Source of the DNA: DASXPG01 sp044449445
Lineage (GTDB): Bacteria > Gemmatimonadota > Gemmatimonadetes > Gemmatimonadales > JACORV01
Reading direction: 5' to 3'
Length of the DNA stretch: 19,961 nucleotides
Assembly (NCBI GenBank): GCA_044449445.1
Contig: JBIOIA010000026.1
Location: forward strand, 1-19,961
The position numbers and the translations under genes are program-made. Positions within the stretch are counted from its first letter, which is position 1. Each line of letters opens with the position of its first letter. Shown here one piece after another: positions 7,091-15,838 of this stretch. The notes beneath the pieces were generated by a model. That model did no database searches. It saw nothing but the letters and a program-made list of their open reading frames with translations, and was not told where the DNA came from.

Positions 7091-8070
7091 CATTCCTCCT
7101 GGTGAGTGGTTTCGACCATCGCAGTGATAGGCCAGCGCGCCGTCGCGACCAGGCCCAGTGGAACGCGGCGGACGCCGCGCCACAGGTGGCGTTCGCCCGT
7201 GGCGTCCCTGACCAGCAGCTGCGCGGAGACGCCGCCATCCAGCGCGACGGCCCGGCGGCAGCCGAGCGCGCCCATGACGGCCGCCATCTCGGGAACGGTG
7301 AGTCCGAACGGGATTCCACCCAACGATTCGCCCAGCGCGTCGAAGCGCGTCATGACGACGAGCAATGCGCCGTCCGCGAGCTGCCCGATGGCGAGCCGCG
7401 CGTCGCGGTGGCCGAGGTCGATGTCGGGGCCGGGGATCCGCACCAACGCGGGCACCTCGCCCTCGCCAGTGAGCAGCGCCGGATACGACTGGAACGCTTC
7501 GGCCACGTGGGCGGGGTGCCGCGCCGTGCCCGACCGGCGGCGGCGGGCGAGTCCGGCGTCGTCCGTGAAGGTCACGGACCCGTCTTCCTCCACGATGATC
7601 GCCGTCGCGAGCGGCCCGCGGCCCGGCGGCCGGTACTCGCGGCCCGCGTGCACGACCCAGCCCCACGGCGCCGCGCCCGTGAACTGGCCGGCGTTGAGCG
7701 CCAGCAGCACCGAGTCGGACGCGTCTTCCACCTTCCAGACGGGCGCCAGCCCGCCGGGCGACACGCCGTTCACGAGCGCGAGGCGCACCCGCGAAGGATC
7801 GAGCCGCGCGACGACCAGCCTGGTGCGCCACGCCTCGCCCGAGCCGCCCAGCTCGAGCTCGCCCCAGGAGATCCCGCGCGCGCCCGCGCGCCACAGGGTC
7901 GCGGACGTCACCGCCGAATCCGGGCCGCCCCACCGCGCGGGGGCGTAGCCCTCGCGCCAGAACGTGGTCCAGCCCGAGGCGGTGCGCACCGCGAGGTGCG
8001 CGCCGCCGGGTGCCGCTCCGCCGGGCGCGGCCGCGAGCAGCGCGGCCGCGAGCGCCGGCGTCAGCGACAT
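7090..8070 (-). CDS. Phosphodiester glycosidase family protein (NAGPA/DUF2233)
   Basis: 326 aa. The NAGPA family includes the mammalian enzyme that uncovers mannose-6-phosphate by removing GlcNAc; bacterial members are thought to cleave sugar-phosphodiester links, but substrates are mostly unknown. Seen: LLALNAGQF (123-130), YRPPG near 146, FQSYPALL near 193, RDARLAIGQL (222-231, the usual R-x-A-x-G motif), GLTVPEMAAVMGALGC (256-271), and VALDGGVSAQLLV (275-287, the characteristic DGGgSa block). The N-terminus MSLTPALAAALLAAAPGG is hydrophobic and probably a signal peptide, so it likely acts in the periplasm or outside. ATG 8070 is preferred: GAGG sits just upstream and the preceding gene stops five bases before it. 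A much longer upstream frame runs through that gene and is not credible. Confidence 0.88.
   Translation of the reverse strand: MSLTPALAAALLAAAPGGAAPGGAHLAVRTASGWTTFWREGYAPARWGGPDSAVTSATLWRAGARGISWGELELGGSGEAWRTRLVVARLDPSRVRLALVNGVSPGGLAPVWKVEDASDSVLLALNAGQFTGAAPWGWVVHAGREYRPPGRGPLATAIIVEEDGSVTFTDDAGLARRRRSGTARHPAHVAEAFQSYPALLTGEGEVPALVRIPGPDIDLGHRDARLAIGQLADGALLVVMTRFDALGESLGGIPFGLTVPEMAAVMGALGCRRAVALDGGVSAQLLVRDATGERHLWRGVRRVPLGLVATARWPITAMVETTHQEE
7095..7100 (-). promoter_or_regulatory. Strong ribosome binding site (AGGAGG)
   Basis: On the minus strand AGGAGG ends one base before ATG 7093 and four bases before ATG 7090. The spacing favours ATG 7090 for the small secreted protein, although ATG 7093 forms an ATGA overlap with the upstream stop. 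The site lies inside the end of the glycosidase gene. Confidence 0.6.
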
Positions 8071-8075
8071 CAGCC

Positions 8076-9158
8076 TCACTTCGGCGTCCCGGGCATCGGA
8101 CCGCACTGCTGCTGAGCCTGGGCCATCGCCATCGCCTGCTGCTGCATCCCCGGCTGCATCGCTCCGGCGACCTTCATGCCGAGGGCCATCATCGCGGCCT
8201 GATCGCCGCGCTTCTGCGCGTCTTCCATCTGCTGCTGCCAGATGCGCATCGAGTCCTGCGACACGCCCATCATGGGCGACCCCCCTGCCGGTCCCATGAA
8301 GCGCTGGCGGCAGGCCTGCCATGCCGTCATCGCGTTCTGCGCGGAGTCCTGCTGCGCGTGCTGGCGCTGCGCTTCGGCCAGCTCCGCGTCACTCGGATAG
8401 TCCTCGCCCAGCGCGCTCGCCAGATCGGCAGCGTGCGCGCGGATCGCGCGCAGCTCGCCAGCCCCCAGACCGCTCTGCCCCCCGACCATGAACTCGGTGG
8501 CTCCGCGGTCCGGCCTGCCGTCGCGCCGGTCGGCCGCGACGCCCTGGACGACGGTCGGGATGATGTCCACCACGACCGCCCACCCGCAGATGTCGAAGCT
8601 CCCCGCCTGGAGCGCCGCGTTGTCGATGCGCGCGTTCGCGCTCTGCTGCGTGTTCCAGTCGAGGCTCGGCATCTGAACCCGGTTCTCGTCGATGTCCTGC
8701 TCGATCTGCGCCATGTCGCGGGAGCGCTGCAGGTAGACGTTGGGGTCGGTGGCATTCATGGGCAGGCTCTGGATCGCCTGGTAGCGCGCCCAGTCGGGCC
8801 CCACGTGCCTGCGGTACGCCGCGTGCCGGCGCGCCAGCGAGTCGCGATGCAGCATCGCGGCGAAGTACCGGCCCTCGGGCGTGTTGGTCGCGGCGATGCG
8901 CTGGATCTCCGCGGTGCGCGCCGCGAGCGCGCGCACGTAGCGCGTCACCACGTCTTCGCCGACGTCCGCCTGCACCGCGCGGTTGTAGTCGGTCGGCCCG
9001 CACTGCTGCGGCGTCTGGTTGCCCGTGACGGCCTGCCGCGCGCGGTCGCGCACGCGGCCCAGGATGCCCTGGGCGCGGGCCGGCATGGAGATGCCGAGCG
9101 CGAGCGCGGCGAGCGCACCGGCTCCGAGCAGGCGTCTCAGGCCTCGATACTTGGTCAT
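8076..9158 (-). CDS. Secreted protein of unknown function, Met/Gln-rich C-terminus
   Basis: 360 aa. Clear Sec signal peptide (MTKYRGLRRLLGAGALAALA, probable cleavage after ARAQ at 30). The body is helical, charged and Ala/Arg-rich, with four cysteines: one in QQCGPTDYN (53), FDICGW, WQACRQR, and QQQCGP near the C-terminus. The last part, from about residue 290, is Met/Gln/Ala-rich with QQQMEDAQKRGDQAAMMALG and QPGMQQQAMAMAQAQ. No domain is recognised. The start at ATG 9158 has AGGGAGA upstream. It is the first gene of a three-gene minus-strand run of secreted proteins and is divergent from the pyrimidine operon. It is probably a lineage-restricted family (inference). Function not assigned. 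Confidence 0.8.
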   Translation of the reverse strand: MTKYRGLRRLLGAGALAALALGISMPARAQGILGRVRDRARQAVTGNQTPQQCGPTDYNRAVQADVGEDVVTRYVRALAARTAEIQRIAATNTPEGRYFAAMLHRDSLARRHAAYRRHVGPDWARYQAIQSLPMNATDPNVYLQRSRDMAQIEQDIDENRVQMPSLDWNTQQSANARIDNAALQAGSFDICGWAVVVDIIPTVVQGVAADRRDGRPDRGATEFMVGGQSGLGAGELRAIRAHAADLASALGEDYPSDAELAEAQRQHAQQDSAQNAMTAWQACRQRFMGPAGGSPMMGVSQDSMRIWQQQMEDAQKRGDQAAMMALGMKVAGAMQPGMQQQAMAMAQAQQQCGPMPGTPK

Positions 9159-9274
9159 TGGATGTCTCCCTGGAGGTCGGTTGAACCTACACCGTGCCGG
9201 CCGAACTGGCGAAGAAGCAGAACCTGCAGCATCTTGGGCGGTTCGACTCCTAGACTCTTGCAGGGACGGTGGTT
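9159..9274. promoter_or_regulatory. Divergent intergenic region upstream of the pyrimidine operon
   Basis: This 116-bp gap must carry promoters for both the minus-strand secreted-protein genes and the plus-strand pyrimidine operon. The only marks I see are a small palindrome GGTTGAACC (9179-9187), CTGCAG at 9224-9229, a -10-like TAGACT (9251-9256) without a matching -35, and AGGGACGG (9262-9269) as a ribosome site for ATG 9275. No convincing operator or full promoter can be named. Confidence 0.45.
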
Positions 9275-10779
<1,505 letters not shown>

Positions 10780-10780
<1 letters not shown>

Positions 10781-11652
10781 TGCCGCGAACCGTCATTGGT
10801 GGTCTGATTCAGATGGCGAATCCCGTCAATGATGCGGGCGCGCCGGTCGCGAAGATCAAGCAGGCGATGATCGACAAGCACCTGCCGATGATCGACGAGG
10901 CTGGCAAGAAGGGCGTCCAGATCCTCTGCCTCCAGGAGATCTTCTGCGGGCCGTATTTCTGCCCGAGCCAAGACAGCAAGTGGTGCGACACCGCCGAGGC
11001 GATTCCCGGCCCGACGATGGAGTTGATGGCCAGGTATGCGAGGAAGTACAACATGGTCGTGATCGTGCCGATCTACGAGCGCGAGATCGCGGGCGTGTAC
11101 TACAACAGCGCCGGCGTGATCGACGCGGACGGCACCTACCTCGGCAAGTACCGCAAGATGCACATCCCGCAGACCGCGGGCTTCTGGGAGAAGTACTTCT
11201 TCAAGCCCGGCAACCTGGGCTACCCGGTCTTCAAGACGCGCTACGCGACGATCGGCGTGTACATCTGCTACGACCGCCACTTCCCCGAGGGCGCCCGGCT
11301 GCTCGGCCTGCACGGCGCCGAGATCGTCTTCAACCCCTCCGCGACGGTCGCGGGGCTGTCGCAGTACCTGTGGAAGCTCGAGCAGCCGGCGCACGCGGTC
11401 GCGAACGGCTACTTCATGGGCTGCAGCAACCGCGTCGGCACCGAGGCGCCGTGGAACATCGGCAAGTTCTACGGCACGTCCTACTTCGTTGACCCGCGAG
11501 GGAATTTCCTGGCCACCGGCAGCGAGGACAAGGACGAGCTCGTCGTCGCCGAGATGAACCTCGACCTGATCGAGGAAGTGCGGCGCACCTGGCAGTTCTA
11601 CCGCGACCGCCGCCCCGAGAGCTACGGCGACATGGTGAAGGAGCTGCCGTAA
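10780..11652 (+). CDS. Beta-ureidopropionase, nitrilase superfamily
   Basis: 290 aa. It should hydrolyse N-carbamoyl-beta-alanine (or N-carbamoyl-beta-aminoisobutyrate) to the beta-amino acid, CO2 and ammonia in the cytoplasm. The nitrilase triad is visible: Glu53 in LQEIFCGPYF, Lys126 in YRKMHIP, and Cys163 in YICYDRHFPE. FNPSAT, LSQYLWKLEQPAHAVAN and NRVGTE match what I recall of eukaryotic UPB1 more than carbamoylputrescine amidase. It lacks the N-terminal extension of the roughly 385-aa animal enzyme. The start ATG at 10780 overlaps the preceding TGA by one base, and its TAA overlaps the next ATG by one base. N-carbamoyl-D-amino-acid hydrolase is the main alternative; the adjacent dihydropyrimidinase and PreTA genes argue against it. 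Confidence 0.9.
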
Positions 11653-13040
11653 TGCCGCTGCTGATCACGAACGGCCGCATCATCACCGCGACCGACGACT
11701 ACACCGCCGACATCTTCTGCGCCGGCGAGACGATCACGCGCATCGAGCGCGGCATCGACCCGAAGACGGTGCCGCCGGGCACCGAGGTCGTGGACGCCGG
11801 CGGCAAGTACGTCTTCCCCGGCTTCATCGACCCGCACGTCCACATCTACCTGCCCTTCATGGGCACCTTCGCGATCGACGACTACGAGTCGGCGAGCCAC
11901 GCGGCGCTGGCCGGCGGCACCACCACGCTGATCGAGATGATCTGCCCCGGCCCCACGGACGAGCCGTGGGACGCGTTCCAGACGTGGATGTCCAAGGCCA
12001 AGGGCATCGCGTCGGTGGATTGGACGTTCCACATGTCGGTGGTGCGCTTCGAGGAAGGGGTGCGCGAGCAGTTCAAGAAGATCGTCGCGGCGGGCGTGGC
12101 GTCCTTCAAGGTGTTCCTGGCCTACAAGGGCGCGCTCAACCTCAGCGACGAGCACCTGTTCGCGATGATGGAGCACGCGAAGCGCTGGGGCGCGATCGTG
12201 ACGGCGCACTGCGAGAACGCCGAATCGATCGACGCGATGCAGAAGTCGCTGCTCGCCGCCGGGAAGACGGGCCCCGAGTGGCACGGGCCGAGCCGCCCGC
12301 CCGTGGTCGAGGCCGACGGCGTGCACCACCTGTGCACGTTCGCCGAGCTCACGGGGGCGCACGTCTACACCGTTCACACCTCGTGCGACGCGGCGCTGCG
12401 CGAGGCGCTCGCCGCGCGGCTGCGCGGCGTGAACGTGTGGATCGAGTGCGTCGCCCCGCACCTGGTGCTCGACGAGACGTTCGCGGAGAAACCGGATTTC
12501 GCGGGCGCGAAGTGGGTGATGAGCCCGCCGCTGCGCGCGAAGTGGAACCAGGACGTGCTGTGGAACGGCCTCAAGAGCCGCGCAATCAGCACCATCGCGA
12601 CCGACCACGCGCCCTTCACCACCGAGCAGAAGAAGATGGGCAAGGATGCGTTCACCAGGATCCCGAACGGCATCCCGACGATCCAGGAGCGAGTGGACCT
12701 CGTGCACACCTACGGCGTGCGCGCGGGCCGCTTCGGCCTCCAGACCATGGTGGACGCGTGCTCGACGCAGGCGGCGCGACTGTTCGGCCTGTATCCGAAG
12801 AAGGGCACGATCCGGGTCGGCAGCGACGCGGACCTCGTGGTCTACGAGCCCGAATGGAAGGGCACGTTCCGGAAGCAGGACAGCTTCTCGAAGGTGGACT
12901 ACAACGCGTACGAGGGCTGGGAGCGCCGCGGCCGGCCGACCCTGGTGACGGTGCGCGGCGCCATTCAGGTGAAGGACGGGAAGTTCGTCGGGGCGAAGGG
13001 AACGGGACGGTTTCTCGCACGGGAGCCCACGCATGGCTGA
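11652..13040 (+). CDS. hydA: Dihydropyrimidinase / D-hydantoinase
   Basis: 462 aa, typical amidohydrolase-superfamily length. It opens 5,6-dihydrouracil or dihydrothymine to N-carbamoyl-beta-amino acids, and usually also hydantoins. The binuclear zinc site is complete: His62 and His64 in GFIDPHVHIYLPF, carboxylated Lys159 in FKVFLAYKG, His186 in TAHCEN, His242 in VHTS, and Asp318 in ATDHAPFT. GTIRVGSDADLVVYEP near the C-terminus is the usual small beta-sandwich return. The start overlaps the upstream TAA by one base; the end overlaps the aminotransferase start by eight bases. PreTA, beta-ureidopropionase and a transaminase on either side favour the pyrimidine role over a pure hydantoin role. 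Allantoinase is unlikely because no allantoin genes are present. Confidence 0.95.
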   Translation: MPLLITNGRIITATDDYTADIFCAGETITRIERGIDPKTVPPGTEVVDAGGKYVFPGFIDPHVHIYLPFMGTFAIDDYESASHAALAGGTTTLIEMICPGPTDEPWDAFQTWMSKAKGIASVDWTFHMSVVRFEEGVREQFKKIVAAGVASFKVFLAYKGALNLSDEHLFAMMEHAKRWGAIVTAHCENAESIDAMQKSLLAAGKTGPEWHGPSRPPVVEADGVHHLCTFAELTGAHVYTVHTSCDAALREALAARLRGVNVWIECVAPHLVLDETFAEKPDFAGAKWVMSPPLRAKWNQDVLWNGLKSRAISTIATDHAPFTTEQKKMGKDAFTRIPNGIPTIQERVDLVHTYGVRAGRFGLQTMVDACSTQAARLFGLYPKKGTIRVGSDADLVVYEPEWKGTFRKQDSFSKVDYNAYEGWERRGRPTLVTVRGAIQVKDGKFVGAKGTGRFLAREPTHG

Positions 13041-14331
13041 CGCGAACACGGTGCGCGCGAAGCACAAGGAATTCCTCTTCCCGTGCGTCGCCAATTACTA
13101 CGAGGAGCCGGTCGTGCTGGTTCGCGGCGAGGGCACGCACGCCTTCGACGCCGACGGCCGCGACTACCTCGACTTCTTCGGCGGCATCCTCACCGTCTCG
13201 GTCGGCCACTGTCACCCGGACGTCGTCGGGCGCGTGCACAAGCAGATGCAGACGCTCGGCCACACGTCCTCGGTCTATGCGACCGAGCCGCAGGTCAACG
13301 TCGCCGAGAAACTCGCGAAGCTGACGCCGGGCAAGCTCAAGAAGAGCTTCTTCACCAACAGCGGCACCGAAGCCGACGAGACGGCCGTCATGCTGGCCAA
13401 GATCTACACCGGCCAGCACGAGATCATCGTGCTGCGCCACGGCTACCACGGCCGCAGCGCGATGAACGTGTCGCTCACCTCGCACGCGCCGTGGCGCCCC
13501 GTCACGACGCAGGTCGCGGGCATCAAGCACGCACTGTCGCCCTACTGCTACCGCTGCCCGCTCGGCCTCACGTATCCCTCGTGCGAGGTGAAGTGCGCGC
13601 GGGACCTCGAGGAGCTGATCCGGACCGAGACCAACGGCCGGCCCGCGGCGTTCCTGGCCGAGCCGATCCAGGGCGTCGGCGGGTTCATCACGCCGCCGAA
13701 GGAGTACTTCCAGATCGCGGTCGGCATCGTGCGCAAGTACGGCGGCGTATTCATCTGCGACGAGGTGCAGACGGGCTTCGGGCGCACCGGCGGCAAGTGG
13801 TTCGGCATCGAGCACTACGGCGTCGAGCCCGAGATCATGACGATGGCCAAGGGCATCGCCAACGGATGGCCGGTGGGCGCGACGATCGCCACCGACGAAG
13901 TGGCGAACACGTTCACCGGGCTCTCGCTCTCGACGTTCGGCGGCAACCCGGTCGCAATGGCCGCGGCCGAGGCGACAATCGACGTCATGGAGAAGGAGAA
14001 CGTCCCGCAGAAATCCGAGGAGCGCGGCCGGCAGCTGCGCGAGGCGCTCGAGGCGATGAAGGAGAAGTACCCGTTCATCGGCGACGTGCGCGGCATGGGC
14101 CTGATGCAGGCAGTCGAGCTGGTCGAGAACCGGAAGACGAAAGAGCCGAGCCCCAAGAAGGCCGTGCGCTTCATGGAGGCGTCCAAGCGCCAGGGCATCC
14201 TGGTCGGCAAGGGCGGGCTGTACGGCAACGTGCTGCGCATCGCGCCGCCGATGCTGATCGGCAAGGGCGAGATCGCGGACGGCGCCCAGCGGCTCGAGAA
14301 GGCGTTCGACGAAGTCAAGTTCCATGATTGA
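13033..14331 (+). CDS. Class III aminotransferase, likely beta-alanine/beta-aminoisobutyrate transaminase
   Basis: 432 aa PLP enzyme. Seen: TNSGTEADETAVMLAK (108-123), FLAEPIQGVGGFITPP (207-222), ICDEVQTGFGRTG (241-253) with the PLP-ring Asp243, and MAKGIANGWPVGA (271-283) with Schiff-base Lys273. The overall pattern resembles AGXT2-like enzymes, which in animals transaminate beta-aminoisobutyrate. From context it should convert beta-alanine to malonate semialdehyde (and the thymine-derived amine to methylmalonate semialdehyde), with pyruvate, glyoxylate or 2-oxoglutarate as possible acceptors; the acceptor cannot be read here. A four-Cys motif C-x2-C-x8-C-x3-C (172-188) is notable. The ATG lies inside ATGGCTGA, overlapping the hydantoinase stop by eight bases. 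Other omega-transaminase specificities remain possible. Confidence 0.9.
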   Translation: MADANTVRAKHKEFLFPCVANYYEEPVVLVRGEGTHAFDADGRDYLDFFGGILTVSVGHCHPDVVGRVHKQMQTLGHTSSVYATEPQVNVAEKLAKLTPGKLKKSFFTNSGTEADETAVMLAKIYTGQHEIIVLRHGYHGRSAMNVSLTSHAPWRPVTTQVAGIKHALSPYCYRCPLGLTYPSCEVKCARDLEELIRTETNGRPAAFLAEPIQGVGGFITPPKEYFQIAVGIVRKYGGVFICDEVQTGFGRTGGKWFGIEHYGVEPEIMTMAKGIANGWPVGATIATDEVANTFTGLSLSTFGGNPVAMAAAEATIDVMEKENVPQKSEERGRQLREALEAMKEKYPFIGDVRGMGLMQAVELVENRKTKEPSPKKAVRFMEASKRQGILVGKGGLYGNVLRIAPPMLIGKGEIADGAQRLEKAFDEVKFHD

Positions 14332-15838
14332 AAGCCGCACGGCGGCCTCGCCGCCGCGGGGCTACAGCAGCGCGCTGTGGAACCCGGACCTCGCGCCGAC
14401 CACCGCGGCGCGCCGCACCTGGACGACCAGGCACATCGCGGCGCTGTGGATCGGAATGTCCATCAACATTCCCACCTACACGCTCGCCAGCTCGATGGTG
14501 GACCAGGGCTGGACGTGGCAGGCGGCGGTCGGCGCCGTCGTGCTCGGCAACATCGTGGTCCTGCTCCCGATCATCCTCAACTCGCACGCCGGCACCAAGT
14601 ACGGCATCCCCTTCCCCGTCCTGGTGCGCAGCTCATTCGGCGTCCTCGGCGCAAACGTGCCGGCGCTGCTGCGCGCGGTCGTCGCGTGCGGCTGGTTCGG
14701 CATCCAGACGTGGATCGGCGGCTGGGCCGTCTTCCAGCTGATGTCGGTCCTCGTGCCCGGGATCGCGCACCTGCCGCGCATCCTGCCCGCTGCGCTGGGC
14801 CTCGGCACGGGCGAAGCCATCTGCTTTCTCGCGTTCTGGGCGCTGAACCTGGCCATCGTGCTGCGCGGCATGGAGTCCATCCGCACGCTCGAGACCTGGG
14901 GCGCGCCGTTCCTGCTGCTGGTGGGCGCCGCGCTGTTCGTCTGGGCCTGGCACCGCGCGGGCGGGCTCGGGCCGATGCTCGCGAACCCGGTCGGACGGGC
15001 GGACGGGCGGTCGGGCGGACCGGCAATCACTACCGTGCTCGGCGCAGGGCTGACGAGCGCGGTGGCGTTCTGGGGCACGATGGCGCTCTCGATCCCCGAC
15101 CTCTCGCGGTTCGCGAAGGGACAGAAGGAGCAGGCGCTGGGCCAGGCCCTCGGCCTGCCCGCCACGATGGCGCTGTTCGCGTTCATCGGCGCCGCCGTGA
15201 CCAACGCGACGGTCGTGATCTTCGGCCAGCGGATCAGCGACCCGGTCGCGCTGCTCGCGCGGGTGGGCGGCACGCTGATGCTGGTCGTGTCGATGGCCGG
15301 CATCATCGTCGCGACGCTCGCCGTGAACGTGGCCGCCAACATCGTGGCGCCCGCCAACGACATCTCCAATGTCCGGCCCGGGGCGATCAGTTTCCGCGGC
15401 GGCGCCACGATCACGGCGGTCGTCGGCATCCTGCTGATGCCGTGGAAGCTCTACAGCCACGCCGCCGCGTACCTGTTCACCTGGCTCATCGGCTACGGCG
15501 CGCTGCTCGGTCCGGTTGGCGGCATCATGATCGCTGACTACTTCGTAGTGCGCCGCCGCACCATCGACCTGGACGCGCTGTACCGCCGCGGCGGTCCGTA
15601 CGAATACACGCGCGGCGTGAACTGGATCGCCATGTTCGCGCTCGCCGTCGGCGTCGCGCCGTGCGTGCCCGGGTTTCTCGCCGCGCTGGGTGCCGCGTAC
15701 GTCGCGCCGGTGTGGGCGACGATCTACAACTGGGCGTGGTTCGTGGGCTTCGGCATCGCCGCCGGTGTGTACCTCGGCACGACATACGCGGTGCGGCGAG
15801 CGGAGTACGGGGCAAGGATCGCCGAGAGCACGGCATGA
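14324..15838 (+). CDS. NCS1-family nucleobase transporter
   Basis: 504 aa with about twelve membrane segments. NCS1 symporters (Mhp1, PucI, fungal Fur/Fcy) import uracil, cytosine, allantoin or hydantoins with Na+ or H+. Seen: NPDLAPTTAARRTWTTRHIAALW near the start, GWFGIQTWIGG (helix 3 region), NVAANIVAPANDISNV in the middle, the family's most typical signature, and GPVGGIMIADYFVVRRR in helix 10 and the loop after it. In this operon uracil or thymine uptake is the natural role (inference). The loop after the fifth to sixth segment has a VGRADGRSGGP insert encoded by an 8-bp tandem repeat. The ATG lies within ATGATTGA, overlapping the aminotransferase stop by eight bases; its TGA overlaps the preT ATG as ATGA. 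Confidence 0.93.
   Translation: MIESRTAASPPRGYSSALWNPDLAPTTAARRTWTTRHIAALWIGMSINIPTYTLASSMVDQGWTWQAAVGAVVLGNIVVLLPIILNSHAGTKYGIPFPVLVRSSFGVLGANVPALLRAVVACGWFGIQTWIGGWAVFQLMSVLVPGIAHLPRILPAALGLGTGEAICFLAFWALNLAIVLRGMESIRTLETWGAPFLLLVGAALFVWAWHRAGGLGPMLANPVGRADGRSGGPAITTVLGAGLTSAVAFWGTMALSIPDLSRFAKGQKEQALGQALGLPATMALFAFIGAAVTNATVVIFGQRISDPVALLARVGGTLMLVVSMAGIIVATLAVNVAANIVAPANDISNVRPGAISFRGGATITAVVGILLMPWKLYSHAAAYLFTWLIGYGALLGPVGGIMIADYFVVRRRTIDLDALYRRGGPYEYTRGVNWIAMFALAVGVAPCVPGFLAALGAAYVAPVWATIYNWAWFVGFGIAAGVYLGTTYAVRRAEYGARIAESTA
14992..15015. repeat. Three 8-bp tandem units inside the transporter gene
   Basis: CGGACGGG at 14992-14999 and 15000-15007, then CGGTCGGG at 15008-15015 and the start of a fourth unit (CGGA). 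The unit length is not a multiple of three, so gain or loss of one unit would shift the reading frame of the NCS1 transporter. Confidence 0.8.

Noticed and set aside
7090..8322. Longer glycosidase reading starting at 8322
   Set aside because: The first 84 residues would overlap the upstream gene out of frame and are Arg/Gly/Asp-rich. ATG 8070 has a ribosome site and begins the signal peptide.
12652..14340. Long open frame of about 560 codons on the minus strand
   Set aside because: It is antisense to the hydantoinase end and the aminotransferase, which have full family motifs. Its product is Arg/His/Asp/Ala-rich with no recognisable fold, the usual result of high GC at third positions.
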